A DNA stretch of 64,000 bases, taken from positions 124,001 to 188,000 of the forward strand of contig JADJSS010000002.1 in the NCBI GenBank assembly GCA_016711605.1, in the 5' to 3' direction. Below are positions 1 to 9,693 of this stretch, in pieces; the first letter of the stretch is position 1; every line of letters starts with the position of its first letter. The notes beneath the pieces are model-generated. The model searched no databases and was not told the DNA's origin. It saw only the letters and a list, made by a program, of their open reading frames with translations. Both the position numbers and the translations under genes were made by a program. The stretch comes from Saprospirales bacterium. GTDB lineage: Bacteria > Bacteroidota > Bacteroidia > Chitinophagales > JADIYW01.

Positions 1-640
1 AATATTGTCCTTTTAAATAAAAATCAAATTTACTAGTGAATGGATTTACTTGAAATGACATTTCAAATTTTTCTAAACACAATGAAAGATTGAAAACCAC
101 TACCTGTGAATCGCAAGGTGCTGGTGTGCCGAATAATTTTTTGTACAATGGAAAATAAGAGGCAGCTTCTACTTTTTTTACGATAGATTGCAAATCGTGC
201 ATGTTCATTTCTGTTGGTTTCGTCATTGGTTCAAAAGGTTGACGCACTAAAAACTCGGCTCTTCCATCTAAGAAAAAACCACCAACTTCTTCCCAAACGC
301 CACGTAAAACTTCAGCATGTAAATTTGGTGCAAAAACTGCATAACTGATAGACGGTGCATTTCTGGTTCCTGGTTGATTTAAGGCACCTAAAGAAAATGC
401 CAAATGACGTGGGTCTGAAAAACCATTCATCGGTGAATGGCAAGTAGCGCAACTAGTTCCAACTGGATTCGATAAATTTTTATCGAAAAAAATTAATTTT
501 CCAAGTTTTGCTGAATCAGATAATCCTTCATTATTTGCAATAAATTCTTCTTCAGATGAAAAATAAAATGGTTTCGTTTCTTTCTTACAACCAATAAATA
601 GTAGAATAGTAATAGAGAAAATAAAACTATAATTTTTCAT
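1..640 (-). CDS. Di-heme cytochrome c peroxidase family lipoprotein (partial, runs off left edge)
   Basis: The reading frame begins at ATG 640 and stays open to base 1, so the C-terminus lies outside the window. The protein opens with a lipoprotein signal (LFIGC, lipid-carrying Cys18) followed by KKE. It has a c-type heme site CATCH at residues 64-68 in the context SNPVGTSCATCH, then a region typical of bacterial di-heme cytochrome c peroxidases and MauG/MbnH-like enzymes (MNGFSDPRH, later FFLDGRAE). The second heme site would be in the missing part. These enzymes sit in the periplasm and use two hemes to reduce peroxide or oxidise a partner protein. The gene lies 78 bp downstream of a TonB-dependent receptor on the same strand, an arrangement seen in metal-uptake loci, so a role in iron or copper handling is possible but inferred. 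Confidence 0.82.
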   Translation of the reverse strand, partial: MKNYSFIFSITILLFIGCKKETKPFYFSSEEEFIANNEGLSDSAKLGKLIFFDKNLSNPVGTSCATCHSPMNGFSDPRHLAFSLGALNQPGTRNAPSISYAVFAPNLHAEVLRGVWEEVGGFFLDGRAEFLVRQPFEPMTKPTEMNMHDLQSIVKKVEAASYFPLYKKLFGTPAPCDSQVVVFNLSLCLEKFEMSFQVNPFTSKFDFYLKGQY

Positions 641-718
641 ATTTATTTAATGAAATATAACATTGTAATGATTTCTTCAAGATAAGGTATTTTCATTAAA
701 TCAGCAATAAAAATTAAT

Positions 719-2942
719 TTACAAATAAAATTCTAAGGTGCCACCAACATAAAATGGAGTTGCTGCTTTTATACCTTGTGGTCTTCTTGAAACGATATGT
801 TGACTATTTGTGATGTTTTTAAAACTCATGCCAATGGTAGTATGTGCTTTAGGTATTATATAAGAAATAGATGCATCCATTGTGAAAAATGCAGGCATTT
901 GTCCAGTTCTTCCGTTTGCAGCTGCTGTAGTTGAATTTATTTCATCTGTAAATTGTTTGCCAGTATAATTAAATACCGTTTGAACATTTAACCCAAATGG
1001 AGTTTGCAGACCAACAATTGCAGATAAAAATATTTTTGGTGCATAAGGTAAATCATAGCCATTAATATTAATTGTATCTGTATTTATTATCTTAATTCTA
1101 TCGCTACTTAATTTTGCTCTATTATATGTGGTATTGATATTAAAATATGGATCGTATTTTTTGTTAAATATTTCGCCAAAATTAATACTTACACCAGATT
1201 CAACACCATAGTGTTTTGTACGGCCAGCGTTTATAAATCCAGCGCCTGAGCCACCAGAAGATTCTGAAACTGGAATAACTTGTTTTTGAAAATCGGTATA
1301 ATAAATAGTGCATTCAAAGTTTACACCTTTATAAAATTCGCTTCTTGTTCCAATTTCAAAATTCCAACTTAATTGCGGTTCCAATTTTAATATTTCTCCA
1401 GTTGCACTAATAGAATTTTTTAAACCAGGTGGTGAAAATCCACGATGAACACCTGTAAATAATGTGATATTATTTTTAGGTTGATAGCTAATAGAAATTC
1501 CTGGAATAAATGCAAATACTTTATTTTTTGCAACAATATTAGTGTCTCTGTATTGTCCTGAAGTATTTTTATACATCCTGATTTCTCTTTTGTACTGATA
1601 ATTTTCTACCCTAATTCCTGTAGTGATATTTATCTTGTTTAGAAATGTAAATTTATTTTCTATATAACCACTAATTGCCCAACCAGGTCTGAATTCTTCG
1701 GCTTGAATTTGCCCTGATTTTGCAGTTGGCGAATTTCCTTTTTTTTCTTGATCTAAAGCATTTTCATATAAGCCACGAATTCCTATTTGTAAATTTCCAG
1801 CTACTTTTTTTATTTGATAAGTATAGTCAATTTTTGATTCTAAACCATAGACCCAAAATGTTCTATTGCGAAATCCTGTTTCATTTAACATGTAAATTGC
1901 TCCATTTGCGACAGTAGTATCACCAAATATTTTTCCTGTCTGATTACTTGCAGATTTACTATAACTAAATCCTTGTCGGCGCCAATCTCTACTAATGTTA
2001 TAAGCATAACCTACATTTGTAATATTTAGATTGTTATTAAAAAAATGTTTATGTGTTGCAGCAATGCTAAATCGTTTGATTTTTAATAGATCATCAGGTG
2101 CTATAATGGTATATTTTTCACCATTATTAAACATTGGTGTTGTTAATCCAACATACGTAGAATTTGATTTTTCATTATACAATTGAACTTTGAAACCAAG
2201 CACAGATTTTTTACCTAATTTTAATTTAAGTTTCGCATTAAAATCATCAACCATAAAATTTAATGTACCTAATTTTGAAGCTTGTTTATGTAAATAATTT
2301 ACCCTAAAATTTGCATTTCCTTTTCCGATACCATAATCTATATAAGAAGAAAAAAGACCACCTATTCCACCTTTAAATATTGCCTTTGCAACATGACCTT
2401 TTGTAGGAGCATATGCAGTAATATAGTTTATCACACCACCAATGGTTCTGGGACCAAATAATATTTGACCACTACCTTTTTACTACTTCAATTGCTTTCA
2501 TTCTTTCCATTGCAGGTGTGTAATACATTTCTGGTTCACCGTAAGGATTTAATTGGATTGGAATTCCATCTTCTAACATTAAAACGCCAGAACTTCTGTC
2601 TGGATCTAATCCACGAATTCCTATATTAACTCTTAAACCAACACCTTCTTCATCAACAACATTTAAACCTGTAACTCTTTTAAATACTTCATTTCCACTT
2701 ATTATAGATAGTTTTTTAAGTTCCAACTCGTTTATATATGTACCAGATCCTGGTAGTTCGTTTAATATATCATTGTTGTTTTTCTTTTGAGGTATAATGG
2801 TAATATTAGGTAATTCTTTTACTTCTAAATTTTCTATTGAGTCAGTAAAATTGATGGAATCATTTTTAGGTATTTCAATTGAGAATGAAGTAAAACTTAA
2901 TAAAGATACTGTTATTGATAAACAAAATAATTTCAGTTGCAT
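719..2942 (-). CDS. TonB-dependent receptor, FecA-like, disrupted by one frameshift
   Basis: Outer-membrane active transporter. The N-terminal part (2472-2942, 156 residues) has a signal peptide and the plug domain (VGLRVNIGIRGLDPDRSSG, LEDGIPIQLNPYGEPEMYY) and ends AIEVVKR-stop. The C-terminal part (719-2434 in the other frame) continues exactly where it stops: removing one A from the A5 run (T5 at 2477-2481 on the plus strand) gives EVVKGSGQILFGPRTIGG, the conserved end of the plug, followed by the full beta-barrel and its terminal aromatic residue (TLEFYL). The plug resembles Fe(III)-dicitrate-type receptors. It is followed by a di-heme peroxidase gene on the same strand, so the two probably form an operon. 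The frameshift sits in a homopolymer, so it may be a sequence error. The substrate is not known; iron or another metal chelate is a guess. Confidence 0.87.
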
Positions 2943-3076
2943 GTTATTGTTATTTAGACCAATTAAAATTAAGGAAGAGCAAATTTAGATTTAATCTAAA
3001 TAATAAACAATCATGAAAATTGTGATATTGATACCTAATATTTGGTACTAATTAATTTTCAATGGATAAAGTTCGA

Positions 3077-3742
3077 TTAATTTTCCTGCAACATTTCTTC
3101 TTTTGTTACCAATCCATTTTGGATGGCGTATAATATCATTTCAGAGGATGAATTGATATTGAGTTTTTTCATGATATTTTTTTTGTGTGTATACACGGTA
3201 TGCGTACTCAAAAATAAATGGCCAGCAACGGTTTTCGCGTTCCAACCTTTCGCTGTCAATTTTATAATTTCTGTTTCTCGTAACGATAAATTAAATGCTT
3301 TGCAGTTGTCTTCATCTGTATGCATGTGCTTTTCAATAATGATATCAATTACTTTATGGCACAAGAATTTTTCGTTTTTTGCTGTTGCGTAAATAGCACC
3401 AATTATTTCTTCTTTATCGCATTCTTTAGTTAAAAAGCTGATGGCACCGAGCTCAATAATTTTATAAATATTCGATTTATTTTCATCTGCAGAAATAATT
3501 AAGAAGTTCGTTTTGGGTGAAATTTTCTTAATGACAGAAATATCTTCCATTGTAAATGATTTAGGATTGTTGTAATCAAAAATCACTACTTCAGGTTGGT
3601 GTAATTGCACCATTTCAAGCATTTCTTTCGAGTTAGAAACTTCTCCAATAACTTTAAAATCTTTATTCGCAGATAATAAATTTTCTAATCCAATGCGAAC
3701 CAGATATTGAGTATCAGCGATTATAATTTTAATTGTTGTCAT
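3077..3742 (-). CDS. NarL/LuxR-type response regulator
   Basis: Two-domain transcription regulator of 221 residues. The receiver domain (about 1-120) has the acidic pocket around Asp10, the phosphate-accepting Asp56 (VVIFDYNNP) and the conserved Lys106 (FLTKE). The C-terminal LuxR-type helix-turn-helix (about 150-212) reads LSLRETEIIKLTAKGWNAK then THTVYTHKKNIMKKL. Phosphorylation by a sensor kinase is expected to promote dimerisation and DNA binding. No histidine kinase is encoded in the window, so the partner is unknown. The gene is divergent from the 3848 gene (105-bp gap) and lies 134 bp upstream of the TonB-receptor start on the same strand, so it may control that receptor and peroxidase; that is inference from position only. 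Confidence 0.9.
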   Translation of the reverse strand: MTTIKIIIADTQYLVRIGLENLLSANKDFKVIGEVSNSKEMLEMVQLHQPEVVIFDYNNPKSFTMEDISVIKKISPKTNFLIISADENKSNIYKIIELGAISFLTKECDKEEIIGAIYATAKNEKFLCHKVIDIIIEKHMHTDEDNCKAFNLSLRETEIIKLTAKGWNAKTVAGHLFLSTHTVYTHKKNIMKKLNINSSSEMILYAIQNGLVTKEEMLQEN

Positions 3743-3847
3743 TTGAGCATCTCAAAAATACACAATTATCCATAATTATTTCAACTGCTTCATTATTCTA
3801 ATAAAAATATAAGTGGTAATTTAGCAACATCTTTTAATAAACAATAA

Positions 3848-5041
3848 ATGAATAATAATTTAAGCTTTAAACGCACTATTGTAGGCACGCTAAAAAGTAA
3901 TGTAAATGTAGATGCGTGGAATACGGTTTTGGATAAATTTGATAATAAACAATATGCTGAAGTAGTTCGTGGTTGTATCAATTATGTAGATTCTGCTATT
4001 GAAACAAAATTTGCTAATGCTGATAAAACTGAATACAATATTCCTCATGGTTCTATTATTGTACAAGTAAAAATTACTGCAAATGAGTTAGTCGTTAATG
4101 CGCCATTCTTAAGTTTAGAAGGATCTAAACAAGTTCCTTTATTGCGACAAGTAGCTCAACTTAATTTTACACCATTAGCACTTTCGCGCATTGATTTGGA
4201 AGATGATAAATTATATTTCAGATGTGAAGTTCCTTTAGATGCATGTGAACCATATAAAGTATATGATATATTTAGAGAAATTTGTATCAATGCTGATAAT
4301 TATGACGACGAATTTATCACGAAATTTGATGCAAAACGGATTCAAGAACCAAAGATAATTTCCTATGATGCAGACAAAAAAGAGACTGCTTGGAATACAA
4401 TGCAGTCTTATATTAGTGAGGCATTTGCAGCATATGAGCAATTAGAAAACAAACGATTAACTGGTTTTCTTTGGGACATTTTATCGATTACATTATTAAA
4501 AATTGATTACTTCTGTTCACCTCAAGGTACTTTGCGAAATGAGATTGAAAAAGCAATTACCAACTTAAATGGAAAGGATGATTATTACGCACGTTTAGGT
4601 GCTGGAAAAGAATTCTTAAAAAAATTACAAAATTTAGATAGAACAAAATTTGAAAATGATTTGTACAAAATTGATGTTTTTGTTCCATATAAATTCAGAA
4701 CCAATTTAGAAAGTGTTCGTAACAATCTAAAATATGCACATGAAACAGCTGACAAAGAAATAAAAGCAATGGATTATTTAGGTGCAACGTTAACAATAGA
4801 ATATGGAATTCTCAATTTCTTTTATTCAAACAATGTTGAAGATTCAATTGCCGAAATTCTTACTCAAGCGATGGAAAATGCAGCAGGAAAACCAACACAA
4901 GAATCAGCAAGAATTTTATTTGATGCAGTTAACAAAATTATGACTACTGATAATTTTGTAAGTGCAGCTGCACCAACCAATACATCAACACAAACCAATC
5001 AAGGTGAGAAAAAAGGATTTTTTAGTAAGTTATTTGGATGA
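3848..5041 (+). CDS. YbjN-like (T3SS-chaperone-like fold) domain protein of unknown function
   Basis: A 397-residue protein without a signal peptide, so probably cytosolic. Residues about 35-163 look like a YbjN/type III secretion chaperone-like domain: GSIIVQV, a hydrophobic strand LVVNAPFLSL, LLRQVAQLN, DDKLYFRCEVPLD, then a helix ending NADNYDDEFITKF. The same pattern of residues occurs in the C-terminal domain of the protease encoded immediately downstream. Residues about 165-360 are helical and not assigned. The last 30 residues are a Thr/Gln/Asn-rich linker ending in a basic-aromatic tail, KKGFFSKLFG, which could be a peptide docked by a partner or membrane. The next gene starts 77 bp downstream on the same strand; co-transcription is likely. 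The fold assignment is by eye and moderate in strength; the function is unknown. Confidence 0.72.
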   Translation: MNNNLSFKRTIVGTLKSNVNVDAWNTVLDKFDNKQYAEVVRGCINYVDSAIETKFANADKTEYNIPHGSIIVQVKITANELVVNAPFLSLEGSKQVPLLRQVAQLNFTPLALSRIDLEDDKLYFRCEVPLDACEPYKVYDIFREICINADNYDDEFITKFDAKRIQEPKIISYDADKKETAWNTMQSYISEAFAAYEQLENKRLTGFLWDILSITLLKIDYFCSPQGTLRNEIEKAITNLNGKDDYYARLGAGKEFLKKLQNLDRTKFENDLYKIDVFVPYKFRTNLESVRNNLKYAHETADKEIKAMDYLGATLTIEYGILNFFYSNNVEDSIAEILTQAMENAAGKPTQESARILFDAVNKIMTTDNFVSAAAPTNTSTQTNQGEKKGFFSKLFG

Positions 5042-5118
5042 TAATGATGTACGAATCATAATTAAAAAATCCAACATCAAAAAATATTCAATCATTCTAC
5101 CACTCAATAATTAATAAA

Positions 5119-6198
5119 ATGAACCACGAAGAATTAAAACACGCTGTACATAAAATAAATACTGCAAGCGGTAGTGGAACTGGTTTTTATTTAAAGAAGC
5201 AAAATATTTTTGTAACCAATTATCATGTTGTTGAAGGTAACAAAAAAGTATCGATAGAAAACCAAGCAAAAGACAGATATTTAGGTCATGTAGTATATGT
5301 AAATCCTGATGCAGATGTTGCATTTTTACACAGTGCGTCCTATGTGCCACCAACAGAAATTCCGTTTCAGCATGTGCAAGAAGTACACAGTCGCGATAAG
5401 GTTTATGTTTTAGGTTTTCCGTTTGGAATGCCATATACTATTACAGAAGGCATCGTATCCAATGAAAATCAATTGATGGATGGCAAAAATTATATTCAAA
5501 CGGATGCTGCTGTAAATCCAGGAAATAGTGGTGGTCCAGTGGTGAATGAAGCTGGTATGTTAGTTGGTATTACTACAGCAAAATTTACAGAAGCAGACAA
5601 TGTTGGTTTTGCCATTCCAGGAAAAGTAGTGAAAGAAGAACTGGACACATACGCACAAAACACGTCAAATTTATTTTCAATAAAATGCAATTCCTGCAAA
5701 TCATTAATTTATGATAAAACAGATTATTGTCCAAGTTGTGGTGCTAACATTGATGAAAAAATATTTGACGATAAAGAGTTAGGAAAGCTCACGCAATTTG
5801 TAGAAAATGCTATTCAATCTATGGGTTTTGATCCAGTATTGGCTCGAAGTGGCAATGAATATTGGGAATTCCACTCAGGCAGCGCGTTGGTACGTATTTT
5901 TGTATATGATAAAAATTACTTGTATGCAACATCGCCTATCAATAATTTACCAATTGGCGCTTTAGATGGTTTGCTCAAATATGTAATGAGCAATCCTGTT
6001 TCGCCATATAAATTAGGTGTTTACCAAAATCAAATTTATCTTTCCTATCGAGTTCGTATTTCTGATATTTATTCTGAATTAGCTGAAAGTGTAAAACAAA
6101 ATTTGGGTAATTTAATTTTGAAAGCCAACGAAATGGATGATTATTTTGTGCATGAGTTTGGTTGCGAAAAAACAAATTATGCGAAGGTAAGCGTGTAG
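5119..6198 (+). CDS. Cytosolic trypsin-like serine protease with zinc ribbon and YbjN-like domain
   Basis: A 359-residue protein with three parts. Residues about 10-175 are a DegP/HtrA-type chymotrypsin-fold protease: catalytic His36 (VTNYHVVEG), Asp66 (DADVAFL) and Ser137 (NPGNSGGPVV). Residues 190-207 form a zinc ribbon with two CxxC knuckles (CNSC and CPSC). Residues about 230-348 are a YbjN-like domain (GSALVRIFVYDKNYLY, LLKYVMSN, QIYLSYRV, EMDDYFVHEFG) that lines up by eye with residues 69-160 of the upstream protein. There is no signal peptide or PDZ domain, which separates it from periplasmic DegP; a cytoplasmic regulated protease is the likeliest reading. Fusion of the same domain to the protease in one gene and to a helical protein in its neighbour suggests the two proteins interact. 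Confidence 0.8.
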   Translation: MNHEELKHAVHKINTASGSGTGFYLKKQNIFVTNYHVVEGNKKVSIENQAKDRYLGHVVYVNPDADVAFLHSASYVPPTEIPFQHVQEVHSRDKVYVLGFPFGMPYTITEGIVSNENQLMDGKNYIQTDAAVNPGNSGGPVVNEAGMLVGITTAKFTEADNVGFAIPGKVVKEELDTYAQNTSNLFSIKCNSCKSLIYDKTDYCPSCGANIDEKIFDDKELGKLTQFVENAIQSMGFDPVLARSGNEYWEFHSGSALVRIFVYDKNYLYATSPINNLPIGALDGLLKYVMSNPVSPYKLGVYQNQIYLSYRVRISDIYSELAESVKQNLGNLILKANEMDDYFVHEFGCEKTNYAKVSV

Positions 6199-6245
6199 AG
6201 AAAATTATATTTTAAAGAATTAGCATCAATAAAATCTGCTAATAA

Positions 6246-6426
6246 TTTTAACCACAAAGAATCATAGAAAATTAAATAAAAGCAAATCGTTTTGTGCTAA
6301 ATTTAAGTATCTAATAGATGCACATATTGTAAGCTTTGCTTACAACTATGATTTCCTCAACTATCCGAAACATGTACTACTGTCTGTTTTTCTAAATTAA
6401 AATCTATATTTCTATGTGGTTTAAAA
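6246..6426. repeat. Intergenic palindromic element with nine-base-like words (weak copy)
   Basis: The gap between two convergent genes is bounded by TTTTAACCACAAAGAATCATAG on the left (first 20 bases of that word are the terminal repeat) and CTATGTGGTTTAAAA on the right, which are near-complementary ends. The left end reads as degenerate CACAAAGAA-like words. It resembles the better-preserved elements at 11937-12039 and 25121-25262. A perfect small hairpin sits in its middle (6327-6345). Otherwise I see no gene in 6199-6447. Confidence 0.45.
6327..6345. terminator. Perfect hairpin between convergent genes
   Basis: TTGTAAGC-TTT-GCTTACAA is a perfect 8-bp stem with a 3-base loop between the 3' ends of the protease gene and the M1 peptidase gene. 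There is no strong U run on either side, so it is only a possible bidirectional transcription end. Confidence 0.35.
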
Positions 6427-6447
6427 ATCGTTTGATATTTATTCCAA

Positions 6448-8967
6448 TTACAACAAATCTTTGCCTACTTTTTTTACAATCTGTAATTTAATATCCGCTT
6501 GTTGGTCTTTTTTTGCTTTTTCTTCAAAATAAATTTTTAAATTTTGAACTACTTTTTTAGCACCTGAAGTATTGTAATCAGATTCTTCAAATTTATAGAT
6601 ATCTTTTAAAAATAAAATTCCTTTTTCTAAACGCATCGCATCTGCCGTTTTTAAATAATCACCAAAATTTTTAAAATTTTTATATGCTGAATATGGCGAA
6701 TTTAACCAAATTGCTTTCTTGAAAAATTCTAAATTATCAGCAGTTGTATCTTTAAAAACATTGCATATAGCAACCATTAATCGTCCATCTTCAGTTGCTA
6801 TCAATTTGTTTGCATATTGATATGCTTTGCTTTTATTATAAACTGTTAATTGATTCAGCGCAGCAGCTTTCACCAAAAGTGAAGAGTCGTTTTTTAATGT
6901 ATTTTCTAAAATATCAACTAGCTTATCTTTCTCAAAAGCAACTAATGTATTTAATGCTTTTTCGCGTACTAATGAACATGAATCAGTATTTACTATTTTT
7001 TGCAACGTTAATGATAATTTAGCTTTGTTATTAAATTTAGTTGGCTCTAAATAATCTATTGCATCGCGTCGTGTGTACCAGTTTTTATCTTGTAATGCTT
7101 TATAAAAAACCTCTTGTGCTGCAACGTTATCTTTTACTGAATAACTCAACGCATCGAGTGCTTCTTGCTTGTCTTTATATAAAGATGTGTTGTAAAATTT
7201 AAAAATATTTTCTGCAACAGATAAGTCTTCTGTTTTTTCACACAGCAACACTTTATCAGCGTCAAAATCTACTAATTGCGGCGCACTTGCACATGGAAAA
7301 TAAAATTTCATTTCTCTATCAACTATGTCAATTACTTTTGTTTCTTTTTTTCCATTTGCGTAAATATCTACTTTGGTTACTATTCTAAAAACTGGACCTT
7401 CTGCTTCTACTTGAGTTTGCTTAACAGTTAACTCAATCGTTTTATTTTTTTCATCGTAATTATGTTTTATATCTAATACTGGATGTCCTTTGCTTAACCA
7501 CCATTGATTAAAAAACCATTGCAAATCTTGTCCAGTTATTTCTTCAAATGCTTTGCGCAAATCAGCTAATTCTGCATTTTTAAATTTATTGTCTGTTAAA
7601 TATTTGTTGAGAGATTTAAAAAACGCAGCATCGCCAATATAATTGCGCAACATATGAAGTACACAACCACCTTTTTCATATCGAATGGCATCAAAAATAT
7701 CATGTGGATTATCGTAATAATAATTCATAATCGGCTCATTTTTGTATTTCGATGTATGTAAATAGCTACGCATTGCTTTATCATGATAAGCATCTGCATT
7801 TTCTTTACCATTTTTATGAGCATACCATAAATATTCCGAATAATCTGCCATTGATTCATTCAAGGTTAAATTTGCCCAAGATTCAGCTGTTACCAAATCG
7901 CCAAACCATTGGTGATATAATTCATGTGCAAGGATATAATCAAAATCTGCATCTTGCAATTGTTGTTTGTTCATCAACATTTTGTCGAAATAAACAATAG
8001 CAGAACTGTTTTCCATTGCACCAGCCGTGTAATCATTTACAATTACGTTTGCCAATTTGTCCCAAACAAAATCAACACCTAATAACTGAGAAAAATATTC
8101 CATCATATCAGGCATAATTTTAAATAAATCACCAACAGTTTCTTTGTATTTCGGAAAAGTATAGGCAGAAACTTCTTTGTCGCGCCAGTTGGTTTGCCAT
8201 TTATAAAAATCGCCAACACACAAGAAAAACAAATACGGTGAATGTGGTTTATCTTGTTTCCAATGATCGGTTTTAGTGCCGTCATTGTTATCTTTCGAAT
8301 CAAGCAATAAACCATTAGAAAGCGAAGTAAGATTTTTATCAATCGTTACAAAAATTTCTGTTGATGTTTTTTGGTTCATGGCATCTAATGTAGGAAACCA
8401 GCACGATGATGCTTCTTCTTCGCCTTGTGTCCATAAATGTGTTGACTTATATGGATTTTTATCATCAGCATCAATAAAATACAAACCACGTCCTTTATCA
8501 ATTTGAACATTGTCTTGCGTGTAAGGCATAGCTATATAATCTATTGACAACGTAAGTTGGTCGTTACTCGTATAATATTTTAAAAGATCGATAGTTAATT
8601 TCAAGGTATCGTATGTAAAAGGTAATTTCTTATTACCATCTATGCTAACCAACTCTACTGAATTAATTTGCATCCATTTTGCATCTAAAACCAAGGTGTT
8701 TTGATCATAAAAATGAGGTTTTACTTTTAACGTTTCTTTTCCAATTAGCTTTTTTTCTGCAAAAATTGGTTTAACAAATAATTGTGTAGTTAGTAAATCA
8801 AAATACTTTGTGTACGATGGTTTATAGGTTGTAATTAAATTTTCTGGCTTAATTACAATTTCTTGAAGTTCTTTAGGATTCCTTTTATATCCTTTTTTTT
8901 TGGGCTTTTCAGCGTATAAATCAGTGAATATCAACAATATAAATAAAAACAACAATTTTCTAGGCAT
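6448..8967 (-). CDS. M1 family zinc aminopeptidase (exported)
   Basis: Metallopeptidase of 839 residues that removes N-terminal amino acids from peptides, probably in the periplasm. It has a clear signal peptide (LLFLFILLIFTDLYA), the exopeptidase motif GAMEN at 316-320, and the zinc site HELYH at 348-352 with the third ligand Glu371 (NLTLNESMADY), exactly the HExxH-x18-E spacing of family M1. The C-terminal third (about 590-839) is alpha-helical with HEAT-like repeats (YTRRDAIDYLEPTKFNNKAK and similar), as in larger M1 enzymes. All catalytic residues are present and the length suits the family. It is convergent with the protease gene to its left and has a divergent neighbour 133 bp to its right. 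Confidence 0.92.
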   Translation of the reverse strand: MPRKLLFLFILLIFTDLYAEKPKKKGYKRNPKELQEIVIKPENLITTYKPSYTKYFDLLTTQLFVKPIFAEKKLIGKETLKVKPHFYDQNTLVLDAKWMQINSVELVSIDGNKKLPFTYDTLKLTIDLLKYYTSNDQLTLSIDYIAMPYTQDNVQIDKGRGLYFIDADDKNPYKSTHLWTQGEEEASSCWFPTLDAMNQKTSTEIFVTIDKNLTSLSNGLLLDSKDNNDGTKTDHWKQDKPHSPYLFFLCVGDFYKWQTNWRDKEVSAYTFPKYKETVGDLFKIMPDMMEYFSQLLGVDFVWDKLANVIVNDYTAGAMENSSAIVYFDKMLMNKQQLQDADFDYILAHELYHQWFGDLVTAESWANLTLNESMADYSEYLWYAHKNGKENADAYHDKAMRSYLHTSKYKNEPIMNYYYDNPHDIFDAIRYEKGGCVLHMLRNYIGDAAFFKSLNKYLTDNKFKNAELADLRKAFEEITGQDLQWFFNQWWLSKGHPVLDIKHNYDEKNKTIELTVKQTQVEAEGPVFRIVTKVDIYANGKKETKVIDIVDREMKFYFPCASAPQLVDFDADKVLLCEKTEDLSVAENIFKFYNTSLYKDKQEALDALSYSVKDNVAAQEVFYKALQDKNWYTRRDAIDYLEPTKFNNKAKLSLTLQKIVNTDSCSLVREKALNTLVAFEKDKLVDILENTLKNDSSLLVKAAALNQLTVYNKSKAYQYANKLIATEDGRLMVAICNVFKDTTADNLEFFKKAIWLNSPYSAYKNFKNFGDYLKTADAMRLEKGILFLKDIYKFEESDYNTSGAKKVVQNLKIYFEEKAKKDQQADIKLQIVKKVGKDLL

Positions 8968-9100
8968 AAATACTTATTAACACAGTTAGAAAAAGTAAAG
9001 GTAAATAAATATTCACTTTATAATTAATATCGCATTATAATAAATCTTAAAAAGATAAAATCAATCAAAACCAGCGAAACAACATCCTAAAAGCAAGCAA

Positions 9101-9604
9101 ATGAAATATAAAGTTTTTTACACAGAAGAATCCTTTCACGAAATAGAACTGAACAACGAAAAAATAAAAATTGACGGAAAAGAAACTAATATTGATTTAG
9201 TAAAAATATTGGATAATAAGTTTCATATTCTTGAAAATCACAAATCATATAATTTGGAAGTATTACATGCTGATTATGTGACCAAACGATTTTCAATAAA
9301 AGTGAACAACAATATTTATGATTTGAATTTGCAAAACGAATTGGATTTATTGCTGAATAAAATGGGTATGTCTGCCATAAGTGCAGACAAAATGGATAAT
9401 GTGAAAGCACCGATGCCAGGTTTAGTATTAGATATTTTGGTAGAAATAGGACAAACCGTAAACAAAGGTGATAATTTGCTAGTATTAGAAGCCATGAAAA
9501 TGGAAAATATATTGAAAGCAAGCGGTAATGGAATTGTAAAAACCATAAAAATAAATAAAAAAGATGCGGTTGAAAAAAACCAGATTTTGATTGAAATGGA
9601 ATAA
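9101..9604 (+). CDS. Biotin/lipoyl-attachment carrier protein (acyl-CoA carboxylase or decarboxylase BCCP)
   Basis: A 167-residue protein whose C-terminal 70 residues form a biotinyl domain with the acceptor Lys133 in LEAMKMEN and the flanking KAPMPGLVLDI and GDNLLVLE strands. The N-terminal 90 residues form a separate small domain, as in the biotin subunits of propionyl-CoA carboxylase-like and oxaloacetate or methylmalonyl-CoA decarboxylase complexes. It is distinct from the accB gene at 15690, so the genome has at least two carrier proteins. No carboxyltransferase gene is adjacent, so its partner lies elsewhere. It is followed by an O-methyltransferase gene across a heptamer-repeat hairpin spacer. 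Confidence 0.85.
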   Translation: MKYKVFYTEESFHEIELNNEKIKIDGKETNIDLVKILDNKFHILENHKSYNLEVLHADYVTKRFSIKVNNNIYDLNLQNELDLLLNKMGMSAISADKMDNVKAPMPGLVLDILVEIGQTVNKGDNLLVLEAMKMENILKASGNGIVKTIKINKKDAVEKNQILIEME

Positions 9605-9605
9605 T

Positions 9606-9693
9606 GTTATTTGTTAAATGTTATTCGTTATAAGGTTCAAAAATTATATATAGCGTATTAACTAATAACTTATAACCTATAACTTATAACAAC
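9606..9693. repeat. Hairpin with heptamer-built arms (class 7, copy A)
   Basis: Immediately after a stop codon comes GTTATTT-GTTAAAT, then GTTATTC-GTTATAA-GG. After a short AT-rich loop comes AACTAAT-AACTTAT-AACCTAT-AACTTAT-AAC, ending at the ATG of the next gene. Each arm is four degenerate 7-base words, and the right arm is the reverse complement of the left-arm word (GTTATNN against NNATAAC). It fills the whole gap. Confidence 0.75.
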
